From NCBI GenBank assembly GCA_016873165.1, contig VGXV01000007.1, positions 31,245 to 95,244 of the forward strand: a stretch of DNA of 64,000 bases, given 5' to 3'. The stretch is from Planctomycetota bacterium. Lineage in GTDB: Bacteria > Planctomycetota > Brocadiia > Brocadiales > Brocadiaceae. The notes under the pieces are model-generated. The model made no database searches, was not told where the DNA came from, and was given only the letters and a program-made list of their open reading frames with translations. Position numbers and translations under genes: made by a program. Of this stretch, positions 44,705-53,748 are shown in pieces. Every line of letters begins with the position of its first letter. Positions within the stretch are counted from its first letter, which is position 1.

Positions 44705-45692
44705 ACAAATATGGAAACAACTTGAAGCCAACAGTGCAGCAGTGCCTGGACTATTTAAGTTGCGTTATTCAGACACAAGTAAGTGTGATGTTTTTCTGGG
44801 AGTGAAATTTCCTGAAACACACCGGATGCTTATTCTCAAAGCACCGTTTACAATCGGTAAGGAATTTAATTTCCGCTATGAGTTCAGAGGGTTGAAGTTT
44901 GATAAAATTTACGATCCTGATGATTCAAAATATTTATTGCTGAATCTTGTTCTGGTTGACAAGCAATTCAAAGATGTGTTTGACACCTTGGTTGCTGATG
45001 TTCTTGCAGCAGTCATAAATGAATCTGACATAAAAGCAATTTTAAAAAATTACTCCAATCGTTTAATCAAGTGGCAAAGCTTATTTGAGCGTTTCAAACA
45101 ACAAGGACTAACACCTGAAGAACAAAGGGGATTTTACGGTGAAATATATTTTCTGAGGAAGTTTCTTCAATCTAATTCTGATTATCTAAACGTTATTAAT
45201 TCTTGGGTTGGCTCAGAAAAACAAATCAGGGATTTTCAGTCAGGAACATGGAGCGTTGAGATAAAAACAACTCACCAAAACAATCATCAGAAAGTGCACA
45301 TAAGCAGCGAAAGACAACTTGACACAAGCAATCTGGTAAATCTTTTTCTCTATCATCTTTCATTGGAAGCAAGACAACAATCGGGCGAAACATTAAATCA
45401 AATTGTTGATTCTGTTTCAGAATATTTAAGTACTGATTTCAATTCCCTAAATCGTTTCAAAAACAAATTACTTGAAGCAGGATATTTTGACCAGCACCGG
45501 CATCTTTACGAACACACCGGATATTTCATTAGGCAGGATATATTCTACAAAGTAGAAAATGACTTCCCGAGGATTGAGGAGAGGGATATTCGCAACGGCG
45601 TTGGCGATGTAAATTATTCTATTGTTATTTCGCAATGTTCTGATTTCATCAGAACGGAACAGCAAGTATTTCAGACTTTAATGTTCTCATGA
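44688..45692 (+). CDS. PD-(D/E)XK motif protein (DUF4420 family)
   Basis: 334 residues from the ATG at 44688; the longer frame from 44652 lies inside the previous gene. The likely nuclease core is E in GFYGEIYFL, then D and ExK in the segment ending SVEIKTT. The DUF4420 family regularly follows Z1 genes and is the likely DNA-cutting subunit. It overlaps AIPR by four bases (ATGA). Confidence 0.85.
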   Translation: MKERIKQIWKQLEANSAAVPGLFKLRYSDTSKCDVFLGVKFPETHRMLILKAPFTIGKEFNFRYEFRGLKFDKIYDPDDSKYLLLNLVLVDKQFKDVFDTLVADVLAAVINESDIKAILKNYSNRLIKWQSLFERFKQQGLTPEEQRGFYGEIYFLRKFLQSNSDYLNVINSWVGSEKQIRDFQSGTWSVEIKTTHQNNHQKVHISSERQLDTSNLVNLFLYHLSLEARQQSGETLNQIVDSVSEYLSTDFNSLNRFKNKLLEAGYFDQHRHLYEHTGYFIRQDIFYKVENDFPRIEERDIRNGVGDVNYSIVISQCSDFIRTEQQVFQTLMFS

Positions 45693-47797
45693 GTGATTCA
45701 ATAGAAGATACCGAACTGAAAAGATTTTATCAATCGCTGATTCAAGATTTAAAATCAACACAGGTCTCCGAGGAAGAAGGCGGAATACTTGAACAGATTT
45801 TTACACAGACGGCAGTTGACTTACTTGCTGATGCAGGTGAAACTGAAAATGCACGAGTGGCACATGACGAAGGACATCTGGGAACAAAAAACCAGCATAA
45901 GATAAATGCTTACGCAGAGCCAGACAACTATGAAACTATTGATTTATTCATAACCATTTACAAAGGAAAAGATGAGCCAACGAGACTTGCAAAAGAGGAG
46001 ATAGATACAGCAGCAAAAAGAATTACAAACTTTTTCCGTAAAGCAAAGTGCAAAGATTATGTAAATGAAATTGAGGAGTCTTCGCAGATATTTGATTTCG
46101 CCCACATGTTAAGCACATCCGAGGATTTAACGGAAAATCTGGTGAGAGTAAATGCCATCATCCTTACAGATGCCTTATATCCGGGTGAAATTCCTGAAAA
46201 TCAAAATATTGCCGGTTATCCGATTTTCTTTCGTGTCATTGACCTGTCGTATCTTTACAATATTACAGAAAAATCTCATATTCCGATTGAAATTGATTTT
46301 AAAAAAGATGGCTTTGATATCCCCTGTATTATTTCACCATCAGAAAACGACCAGTATCAATCTTATCTTGCTATCATTTCAGGGGCAGCACTAACAACAA
46401 TTTATGAAAGATATGGTTCACGTTTGCTAGAACAAAATGTTCGTTCGTTTCTGCAATTTACTGGCAAGATTAATAAGGGAATGCGAAAAACCATAAATGA
46501 AGAACCACACATGTTTCTTGCTTTCAACAATGGAATTGCTGTAACTGCTGAAGAGATTGAAATTGCAAAATCAGAAGATGGAAAAGGATATCTTATTTCA
46601 AAAGTTAAGGACTTTCAGATTGTGAACGGAGGACAGACAACAGCATCAATTTATCATACATTTAAAAAAGACAAGGCGGATATTTCAGGAGTATTTGTGC
46701 AGGTGAAACTGACCGTAGTTAAAAACAGAAACGATTTTAGCAAAATTGTTTCAAGAATATCAGAATATGCAAACACACAAAACAAGGTGTCTGTTTCTGA
46801 TCTGAGTTCAAACATACCGTATCACATTGAACTGGAAAAATTATCACGCACCATTTTTACACCACATGTAACAGGGCAGATTAATCAAACAAGATGGTTC
46901 TATGAAAGAGCAAGAGGTCAGTATAAGAATGCTAGAATTAAAGAGGGTTTTACTAAGGCGAAACAAAAAGCCTTTGACTTGAAGAATCCAAAAAAGCAAA
47001 TGTTTAACAAGGAAGATTTGGCGAAGTATGTAAATGCATACCGGGAGATTTACGATGGAAATAAATTAAGAATCGGTCCTCATCTTGTAGTTCAGGGCAA
47101 TCAGAAGAACTATGCGCAATTCCTTAATAACAATCTTATTGATAAGCCTGACAATATATATTTTGAGGATATTGTTTCAAAAGCAATCCTGTTCAGGACA
47201 GCAGAAAAGTTATATGGTGTGAAACCTAATGCTATAGGCGACCTTCGGTACATAACGGTTCCTTATGCAATTTCTTTGTTAGGTTATTTAACTGAATATA
47301 AATTAGATCTTTATAAAATATGGATAAACCAATCCATATCAGAGGGACTTCAAAGTACTTTAAGAGATTTAATGCGTTTAGTTGAAAATTTCATTAAGAA
47401 CTCTGCTCCGGGCGCTTTGTTCGGAGAGTGGGGAAAAAAGCAGGATTGTTGGTTTACAATGAAAGAGGAATTTAAGAATACCCCAATTCCGATACCACCG
47501 GAGGATTTAGTTAGTCCGGAAACAAGACCTCGGCGCAGGATAAGTGATGCAGAAGTTGAAAATTCAAATTTTAAGGAAATAGCGGCGACAATTAAAAATA
47601 TAAGCACACAAAAATGGAAAGTAATTTACCAATATTGCAAGGAGAACGACGAGATTCCTGATTATTTCACCAATGCTGTTCACAATCTCGGAAGAAAATT
47701 AAAGGAAGGTATCAGACCTACTTCTAAGGAAATACTTTTGGTAAATGAACTTTTGAATAAAATAATTTACAAAACTTCAATTTTTGATGAAGAGTAA
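45689..47797 (+). CDS. AIPR (abortive infection phage resistance) family protein
   Basis: 702 residues. The family core is visible: FLAFNNGIAVTAEEI, FQIVNGGQTTASIYHTF and ISEYANTQNKVSVSDL (cores quoted). AIPR was named after plasmid-borne phage-abortive proteins and commonly ends Dcm/Z1/DUF4420 operons. The activity is unproven. A following terminator was not found. Confidence 0.9.
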   Translation: MSDSIEDTELKRFYQSLIQDLKSTQVSEEEGGILEQIFTQTAVDLLADAGETENARVAHDEGHLGTKNQHKINAYAEPDNYETIDLFITIYKGKDEPTRLAKEEIDTAAKRITNFFRKAKCKDYVNEIEESSQIFDFAHMLSTSEDLTENLVRVNAIILTDALYPGEIPENQNIAGYPIFFRVIDLSYLYNITEKSHIPIEIDFKKDGFDIPCIISPSENDQYQSYLAIISGAALTTIYERYGSRLLEQNVRSFLQFTGKINKGMRKTINEEPHMFLAFNNGIAVTAEEIEIAKSEDGKGYLISKVKDFQIVNGGQTTASIYHTFKKDKADISGVFVQVKLTVVKNRNDFSKIVSRISEYANTQNKVSVSDLSSNIPYHIELEKLSRTIFTPHVTGQINQTRWFYERARGQYKNARIKEGFTKAKQKAFDLKNPKKQMFNKEDLAKYVNAYREIYDGNKLRIGPHLVVQGNQKNYAQFLNNNLIDKPDNIYFEDIVSKAILFRTAEKLYGVKPNAIGDLRYITVPYAISLLGYLTEYKLDLYKIWINQSISEGLQSTLRDLMRLVENFIKNSAPGALFGEWGKKQDCWFTMKEEFKNTPIPIPPEDLVSPETRPRRRISDAEVENSNFKEIAATIKNISTQKWKVIYQYCKENDEIPDYFTNAVHNLGRKLKEGIRPTSKEILLVNELLNKIIYKTSIFDEE

Positions 47798-47839
47798 ACA
47801 GCACACGGAAAATTGGAAAAGCTTTTATTAGCGCCGGGT

Positions 47840-48092
47840 ATGGGAAAAAATTTTCCAAAACTGACGTCAGATCGCCTTAAACTACCATTAGACAGCATGA
47901 TTTCTGAAATCCGGCATACAAATGATCCTGAAGGATTACACGGAGAAGTTTTTGAAAGTATTTCGTTTGGAAAATAGTTCTATTGAATATTGCCTGTATC
48001 CTGCTAAACAGCTAATGCCGATTATCCGGCAGCAATTGTCCATCAGGGATTTTGAGTATAAAAGCAGTTTAGCAAAAATTGAAATAAAATAA
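47840..48092 (+). pseudogene. Possible gene remnant at the right edge of the defence island
   Basis: A 45-codon frame from an ATG (MGKNFPKLTSDRLKLP, ending FESISFGK) stops at 47975-47977. A second frame (ending DFEYKSSLAKIEIK) covers the next 110 bases and stops at 48090-48092. Both look coding-like, as if one gene were broken by a frameshift. I recognise no family. The rest of 47798-48412 (AT-rich) shows no gene. Confidence 0.35.
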
Positions 48093-48412
48093 TCATCTCA
48101 AGGTATCACACAACAATTCTTAAAAATAAATTTTTCCTTCTTGTAAAAAACGCACTTAATAATCAAAGAATAAATTTTTTTATACACTCTATTCAATTGT
48201 TTGAGACTGCATTATTCCACACGTGTGTTCTTTGGCTGGGGCAAACATCTTTTTAAAATGGAAAACACTTCCTCTGTACGCCGCATACAAAAAAAATTGG
48301 AAAAACATTATATAAGAATCTACAATAATAACATTTGATTACCCGTGCTCGACGGTTAAACTATTTTTGCAATTTACCCAAAAATGCCTCTTCCAGAAGA
48401 AGTGGTGAAACC

Positions 48413-49198
48413 ATGAAAAAAATAATTAAAATTCCACTCATCGCTATTCCGTCAACAATCCTTGCAGTTTTGATATTTTTCTCTCTTTTCATCAATACCA
48501 TCATTCAAAAAAGCGTTGAAACATTCGGACCGAAAATGACCAAAACACCGATTACTCTGGAAAAAGCAAAGGTATCCTTTTTTTCAGGACGCGGAGAACT
48601 GCACGGCCTTATGGTGGGCAACCCTGAAGGTTTTAATACCCCTTCTGCTTTTTTTATGGGAAAAATCAAAATTTCTATCCGGCCCATGTCGGTTTTTTCC
48701 GGCAATATCATTATTCGGGAAATCCTTATTGATAATCCTGAAATCACCTACGAGACATCTCTTGCAGGAAGCAATATCGGCATAATAAAAAAGAACGTGA
48801 TGGCTTTTTCCTCACCATCGCAAACAGGAAGAGAAGCGCCTTCTCCTGCCGGATCCAAACCGGCAAAGACGGTGCAGATTGATACCCTTCAGTTGATGAA
48901 CGGAAAAATCCGGTTAAGCGCTACATTATTGCAGGGAAAAACACTGGATATCCCGCTGAAATCCCTTCAGTTTGACAATATCGGAAAAGATTCCGGCGGG
49001 ACGGATTTTGCCAAAGTTATTCAGGAAGTGTTCGTCGCGCTCTCAGACGCTGTAATTGAAGCGGTTACCGGTTCAGGCAAATTGCTGGAAAGCGGCGCCG
49101 GTTCGATAGGCGGCAAAGTAAAAGAGGTTGAAGAAACGGCAAAGGAAGGAGTCTCAAAAGCCCTTTCTGAAATGAAAAAAATATTTGAGAAAAAATAG
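48413..49198 (+). CDS. AsmA-like exported protein
   Basis: 261 residues from the ATG at 48413 (GGTGAAACC upstream). An N-terminal membrane segment (about 7-28) precedes an AsmA-like region: KTPITLEKAKVSFFSGRGEL, then LHGLMVGNPEGF and SVFSGNIIIREILIDNPEI (cores quoted). A Pro/Ser-rich linker (about 140-155) and a second short beta region follow; the C-terminus is an amphipathic helix. AsmA-type proteins bridge inner and outer membranes in lipid transport. This one is short and only partial in fold. It ends 28 bases before aroB. Confidence 0.78.
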   Translation: MKKIIKIPLIAIPSTILAVLIFFSLFINTIIQKSVETFGPKMTKTPITLEKAKVSFFSGRGELHGLMVGNPEGFNTPSAFFMGKIKISIRPMSVFSGNIIIREILIDNPEITYETSLAGSNIGIIKKNVMAFSSPSQTGREAPSPAGSKPAKTVQIDTLQLMNGKIRLSATLLQGKTLDIPLKSLQFDNIGKDSGGTDFAKVIQEVFVALSDAVIEAVTGSGKLLESGAGSIGGKVKEVEETAKEGVSKALSEMKKIFEKK

Positions 49199-49226
49199 CA
49201 CCTTACATCTTTATGGACAAAAATAT

Positions 49227-50306
49227 ATGAAAACAATCCACGTACATCTTCCCGCGAATAGCTACAATATCCATATAGGCAAAGATCTCATTGCAAAAGC
49301 AGGAGAAATGATCGCAGAAGACAAAGCGCCTTGCAAAACACTCCTGATAACAGATACAAACATTGAAAAAATCTATGGAGAAATAGTCGCTGAAAGCTTA
49401 CGGCAAAACGATTTTGATGTAAAACTGCTTTCCCTGCCGCCAGGCGAGGATCAAAAAAATATAGAAAACGCCTGGCTGCTGTATGATCACTGCTTTGACC
49501 ATAAACTCGACAGAAAATCACTGATCGTTGCCCTGGGAGGCGGTGTTGTGGGAGATTTAAGCGGCTTTATCGCAGCGACGTTTATGCGCGGCATTCCTTA
49601 TATACAGATTCCGACCTCCCTCCTCGCACAGGTAGACAGCAGCATTGGCGGAAAAGTAGCCGTCAATCACCCGAAAGGGAAAAACATGATCGGGTGCTTT
49701 TACCAGCCAAAAGCGGTATTCATCGACACAAACACCCTTTCCTCTCTTCCGTCGAAAGAAATGGTTGCCGGACTTGCTGAAGTAGTCAAATACGGGGTTA
49801 TTAAGGATGCGGAATTATTCGCATTCCTGGAAAAATCAATTTTTGATATTCTCCAGTTAAAGGATGAAGCATTGCTTAAAATCATTGCCGCATCATGTCA
49901 GATAAAGGCCAGCGTGGTCGAACAGGACGAAAAAGAAAATGACCTTCGCGCCATATTAAATTACGGACATACCATAGGCCATGCCATAGAAACCGTTACC
50001 CATTACAAACGATACCGACACGGAGAGGCTGTTGCTGTAGGAATGCTTTATGCCACAAAAATAGCAATGGAACTTGGCCTTGCGGATAGATCTGTTTTCG
50101 ACCGGCAGCTATCGTTAATCAAAAACCTCGGCGTGTCCATTCAAACCGGTTTGAAATCAGAGGCGCTTATAAAAGCGCTGTATACCGACAAGAAAACGAT
50201 TTCCGGGAAGCTCCGTTTTGTTCTCCCGATAAAAATTGGCGAGGTTATAATCTCTGACAAGGTAAATGAAGAAATTCTCTACCGCGTATTGGATAAACCG
50301 CTTTAA
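49227..50306 (+). CDS. aroB: 3-dehydroquinate synthase
   Basis: 359 residues from the ATG at 49227. NAD and substrate motifs include LPPGEDQKN, GGGVVGDLSGFIAATFMRG, PTSLLAQVDSSIGGK and the zinc His in NYGHTIGHAIE and HGEAV. It converts DAHP to 3-dehydroquinate in the shikimate route. It lies between the AsmA-like gene and dprA; trpE of the same pathway's tryptophan branch is at the other end of the window. Confidence 0.97.
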   Translation: MKTIHVHLPANSYNIHIGKDLIAKAGEMIAEDKAPCKTLLITDTNIEKIYGEIVAESLRQNDFDVKLLSLPPGEDQKNIENAWLLYDHCFDHKLDRKSLIVALGGGVVGDLSGFIAATFMRGIPYIQIPTSLLAQVDSSIGGKVAVNHPKGKNMIGCFYQPKAVFIDTNTLSSLPSKEMVAGLAEVVKYGVIKDAELFAFLEKSIFDILQLKDEALLKIIAASCQIKASVVEQDEKENDLRAILNYGHTIGHAIETVTHYKRYRHGEAVAVGMLYATKIAMELGLADRSVFDRQLSLIKNLGVSIQTGLKSEALIKALYTDKKTISGKLRFVLPIKIGEVIISDKVNEEILYRVLDKPL

Positions 50307-50408
50307 ATTGTTTCCTGTAAATTCAGAAATGCATTTATTGCAGTGAGTCTCCGGTTTTATATGGAGAAATCTTTAAAACCCTTTTCCCTTTAATTAAAGG
50401 AAAGAACT

Positions 50409-51512
50409 TTGACTGAATTTGAAGCCATTTTGCGCCTTCATATGACAAAGGGCATCGGGGTAAAAACATACCAAACCCTTGTCGAAAGATTTGGCGCTGT
50501 AACCGAAGCATTTCAAACGTCCAAAACCGAATTGGAAAAACTGCCCGGCATAGGGGAGAAAACAGCAATCTCTATACTGGAAGAATCTCAGCACGCCGAT
50601 ATATACCGTGAAATGGAGTTGGCGGAAAAAAGCAACATACGGATCGTACCCTATACAAGCGCAGAATATCCGCAGCATCTGAAAAATATCTACGATCCCC
50701 CTCTCGTCCTTTACATAAAGGGCACGTTGGCGGAAACCGATGTTATTGCCCTTGCGATTGTGGGAGCAAGGCGATGCACATATTACGGACTTTCACAGGC
50801 AGAGCGTTTTGCCCGCCAGTTGGCGCAAAAAGGATTCTGCATCATAAGCGGCATGGCAAGGGGAATTGATACTGCGGCACACCGGGGAGCAATAAGCTCA
50901 AATGGCAGGACTATTGCAGTTCTTGGCTGCGGATTAGGCTCTATGTATCCGAAAGAAAATGCCGCGTTAGCGGAGGAGATCATCCAACACGGGGCGCTCA
51001 TATCGGAATTCCCGATCAACACCCCTCCGGACTACCGCAATTTCCCGCCACGCAACAGGCTTATCAGCGGTTTGTCATTAGGCGTGGTGGTGATAGAGTC
51101 AACACTGAAAAGCGGCTCTCTTATCACCGCCCAATGGGCGTTGGAACAAGGAAAAGAAGTATTTGCCTTGCCGGGAAACATTGACAGCGTATATAGCCGC
51201 GGCACAAACAAACTGATTAAAGAAGGCGCAAAACTAACGGAAGACGTTACCGATATCATTCAGGAACTTGGGCCAATCGCAGATACCTTATGCCCTGCCG
51301 ACAATGAATCCCCCACAAATGATCCAAGGGATCTCTTGCTCAATTCACATGAAAAAAAGGTTTTTTCCCTCTTATCCAGCGCCCCGTTATATATTGATGA
51401 AATTATTCAATCCACCAATCTCCCCTCATCCATCGTTTCAAGCACCTTAATGATCCTGGAAATCAAAAAATTGGTAAAACAGCTTTCCGGTAAACGGTTT
51501 GTTAAAGCCTGA
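50409..51512 (+). CDS. dprA: DNA processing protein DprA (Smf)
   Basis: 367 residues from a TTG start with AAGGA upstream. A helix-hairpin-helix/SAM-like N-terminus (LHMTKGIGVKTY, then LPGIGEKTA) precedes the Rossmann core with VGARRCTYYGLSQAER, SGMARGIDTAAHRGA, LGCGLGSMYPKEN and FPPRNRLISGLS. A winged-helix C-terminus (about 305-367) follows. DprA loads RecA on incoming single-stranded DNA. Confidence 0.96.
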   Translation: MTEFEAILRLHMTKGIGVKTYQTLVERFGAVTEAFQTSKTELEKLPGIGEKTAISILEESQHADIYREMELAEKSNIRIVPYTSAEYPQHLKNIYDPPLVLYIKGTLAETDVIALAIVGARRCTYYGLSQAERFARQLAQKGFCIISGMARGIDTAAHRGAISSNGRTIAVLGCGLGSMYPKENAALAEEIIQHGALISEFPINTPPDYRNFPPRNRLISGLSLGVVVIESTLKSGSLITAQWALEQGKEVFALPGNIDSVYSRGTNKLIKEGAKLTEDVTDIIQELGPIADTLCPADNESPTNDPRDLLLNSHEKKVFSLLSSAPLYIDEIIQSTNLPSSIVSSTLMILEIKKLVKQLSGKRFVKA

Positions 51513-51991
51513 CGTTTGCCGAAATTACCATAGGAAATAAAAACCTTCAGAGAAGACAAAAACGGCATGGTGCTGATAGAATTGGATTACTACCCAAAAG
51601 AGGGCATTGATTCCCTTTCAAAGGTAAGGATAAAATACTCTCAGGCAAAAGTATATCGCAGATGTCTTTTGCCGGCATTCTTATTGCATACTATGTATTA
51701 CTAAGGAAACGATTGCTCCGTTCTTGCGTATCATGTTTTCCTGAATGTGTTATTCTGATTTGTTGTAATCGTATGCCACTTTTGAGTTAACAATGATAAA
51801 CGCATTCATTTTTAATAAGGAGAATGCGCCGGAAAGTATAATAGGGTATCTAAAAAAATAGATTGCGTAATCCATTATTTTAGAAAACCTTTTTGTATTC
51901 TCTTTTAAAAACCGGGGAAAATTAAAGTCAAAGAAGCTTAACACGCATCACCGATTTACGTAAAAGTATATTCATAAAAGACCGGAAAAAT
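51513..51991. other. Intergenic region of about 480 bp, no recognised gene
   Basis: Short coding-like pieces at 51560-51690 (for example GMVLIELDYYPKEGID) have no start context and no family. The last 100 bases must hold the promoter of the ferredoxin-superoxide reductase operon. Confidence 0.5.
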
Positions 51992-52174
51992 ATGATTATT
52001 GTGGAGAAAGCTGCATGTGTCGGATGTGAAGAGTGTTTATATGCATGCCCCACAAAGGCAATTATCATGAAGAGGGACAAGGCAGAAATAATTCAGCACA
52101 AATGTGATCACTGCGAACTGTGCATCATTGCGTGTCCTGTAAAAGCAATAAAAATTGTGCAGGATAATAAATAA
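51992..52174 (+). CDS. 2[4Fe-4S] ferredoxin
   Basis: 60 residues. Two CxxCxxCxxxCP motifs (C-VGC-EEC-LYACP and C-DHC-ELC-IIACP) bind two [4Fe-4S] clusters; the size is that of clostridial-type ferredoxins. It is a small cytoplasmic electron carrier, 63 bases upstream of the superoxide reductase gene and possibly its electron donor. Confidence 0.95.
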   Translation: MIIVEKAACVGCEECLYACPTKAIIMKRDKAEIIQHKCDHCELCIIACPVKAIKIVQDNK

Positions 52175-52237
52175 TTATCCTTTTTATTTATTGTGGTTAG
52201 TATCTCTTAATACCTTAATGTACGGAGGAAAAAAGTT

Positions 52238-52603
52238 ATGTCTGAACCAGGATTATTTTGTCAAATAAACACCTCAAAAACAGGGCCGGCGGAAACGGCC
52301 AAAAAACATGTGCCCGTAATTACTGTGCCCGCAAAGATAAAAGCCGGGGAACCCTTCACGGTAACTATAAAAGTAGGCGAAGCGCCGCATGTAATGGAAA
52401 ATGGACATTTCATACAATTTATCGATGTATACTGCGGGCATATCTATCTTTCACGAGTGGATTTTACCGCAGAAATGACAAAGCCGGAAATCTCTCTTTC
52501 CGTAGTCTTGCATCATGAAGGAGCCAGAACACTCAGGGCATTCAGCCGGTGCAATCTCCATGGCATATGGGAAGGCACAAAAGAAGTAACTGTCACTAAA
52601 TAA
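52238..52603 (+). CDS. Superoxide reductase (neelaredoxin-type)
   Basis: 121 residues with no N-terminal desulforedoxin domain, so a 1Fe (class II) enzyme. The catalytic iron ligands are seen as KHVPVI (His), GHFIQFI (His), and CNLHGIW (Cys and His). It reduces superoxide to peroxide without releasing oxygen, which suits an anaerobe. The N-terminal Lys next to His is kept. AGGAGG-like AAGTT is weak; GGAGGAAAA lies upstream. Confidence 0.93.
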   Translation: MSEPGLFCQINTSKTGPAETAKKHVPVITVPAKIKAGEPFTVTIKVGEAPHVMENGHFIQFIDVYCGHIYLSRVDFTAEMTKPEISLSVVLHHEGARTLRAFSRCNLHGIWEGTKEVTVTK

Positions 52604-52625
52604 TTTTTTTACAAGGAGCGCTAGT

Positions 52626-52820
52626 ATGACAAAAGTGAAAACATTTACTTCTCCTCTGAAAATATTTCATGTCCACAATGAACTTGTGGAATTGGATAAA
52701 GAGGTTAATAATTTTTTGCAGCAAAACAATATTACAAAAGTAGTTTCAGTTTCTGATAGCATAACCAATACCAGTGGTGATACGATGGGAATAATACGTG
52801 TTCTTGCATATGAAGATTAA
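52626..52820 (+). CDS. Small conserved protein of the superoxide reductase locus
   Basis: 64 residues. I recall similar short proteins near redox genes of anaerobes (pattern LKIFHVHNELVELDKEVNNF, then VSVSDS and GIIRVLAYE; cores quoted), but know no function. AAGGAGCGCT precedes the ATG. It lies 23 bases after the superoxide reductase gene and is probably cotranscribed. The sequence predicts a compact alpha/beta fold. Confidence 0.75.
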   Translation: MTKVKTFTSPLKIFHVHNELVELDKEVNNFLQQNNITKVVSVSDSITNTSGDTMGIIRVLAYED

Positions 52821-52882
52821 GTCCCGCGAAGTAATATATTCGTAAAGTAAATTCTCATGGTTATTTTTATGGAGGAAGAAAA

Positions 52883-53230
52883 ATGAGAAATACACGTCTT
52901 TTGAGCATTGGTTTATTTTCCGTTGCTTTTGGCACAGGCGCATTTTTTTCCGGCACAGCCGTTTCAAAAGCCTCGAATGTTGATGGCATGAAAATATATT
53001 TACAACACTGCAAAACCTGTCACGGTGTGGATGGAAATCCGACAGATCTCGGCACAGGTCTTGGCGCACGCAAATTTGCCGACCCTGAATGGCAGGCAAA
53101 AACGACTGATGAACGAATAATCGAACAGATAAATGAAGGCACGCCGGAAATGATGATGCCTTTCAAGGAGAAACTGACTCCTGATGAAATCAAGGCGTTG
53201 GTTCCTGTTATCAGAAGTTTTAAAGAGTAA
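52883..53230 (+). CDS. Small c-type cytochrome (monoheme)
   Basis: 115 residues. A signal peptide (about 1-30) precedes the heme motif CKTCH (about 47-51). The distal Met is likely in EMMMPF. The fold pattern ends DEIKALVPVIRSF, as in cytochrome c class I/cbb3-type (CccA). It acts outside the cytoplasm (in anammox bacteria possibly the anammoxosome). It has GGAGGAAG before the ATG. Confidence 0.92.
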   Translation: MRNTRLLSIGLFSVAFGTGAFFSGTAVSKASNVDGMKIYLQHCKTCHGVDGNPTDLGTGLGARKFADPEWQAKTTDERIIEQINEGTPEMMMPFKEKLTPDEIKALVPVIRSFKE

Positions 53231-53273
53231 ATTGTACTGAAAAATTTTGCACCAGGAGGAGGATGTAGTCATT

Positions 53274-53639
53274 ATGGCATATAAGAAAAAAAATGGATTA
53301 AGAATTGTTTTCATTTTTTCCGCCTTATTTCTGCTTGCAGGTTTCTTCATTATTTCTCCTTCTCATGGAGAAGAAAAGACCATAAACGCACGAAAACTGT
53401 TTGAATATCATTGTGCAAAGTGCCACGGACTGACTGGTGAAGCAAACAAAAGAGGAAAAGCATTAAAAGCGCCCGACTTCCGCGATCCAAACTGGCAAAA
53501 TTCCAGAACAGATGAAGAAATTCTTCATACTATCACGCATGGAAAGAATAAAATGCCAAAATGGAATGAAAAATTAACTCCTGAAGAAATAGAGGCGCTT
53601 GCTAAGTATGTAAGGAAATTAACAAAAAAACAACGGTAA
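53274..53639 (+). CDS. Small c-type cytochrome (monoheme)
   Basis: 121 residues from the ATG at 53274. A signal peptide (about 1-33, ending SHG) precedes CAKCHG (heme) and a Met ligand in KMPKW; the C-terminus EEIEALAKYVRKL is class I-like. It is 43 bases after the preceding cytochrome and similar to it in plan (EEILHTITHGKNKMP), so probably an old duplicate. AGGAGGAGGA lies upstream. A strong terminator follows. Confidence 0.92.
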   Translation: MAYKKKNGLRIVFIFSALFLLAGFFIISPSHGEEKTINARKLFEYHCAKCHGLTGEANKRGKALKAPDFRDPNWQNSRTDEEILHTITHGKNKMPKWNEKLTPEEIEALAKYVRKLTKKQR

Positions 53640-53671
53640 CGGACGCGATTATACATTGATACCATGTTTAT

Positions 53672-53727
53672 CACTTCTTCATTCTCTTTCATTTTGAACA
53701 GAGAATGAAGAGGTGTTCTTTTTTTTT
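53672..53727 (+). terminator. Intrinsic terminator after the cytochrome operon
   Basis: CACTTCTTCATTCTCT (53672-53687) pairs with AGAGAATGAAGAGGTG (53700-53715) over 16 bp with one wobble, followed by a T run (53716-53727). Confidence 0.95.
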
Positions 53728-53748
53728 CATCTGATTACGATAGTTTTT

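Noticed and set aside
37899..48412. Defence island as BREX, DISARM or Dnd
   Set aside because: No PglZ, BrxC, DrmA/B or DndBCDE-like genes. The GHKL, Z1, DUF4420 and AIPR set fits the MORC-type restriction class.
51750..51944. 64-codon minus-strand frame before the ferredoxin gene
   Set aside because: No ribosome binding site, no recognisable domain, and opposite to the direction of the neighbouring operon.
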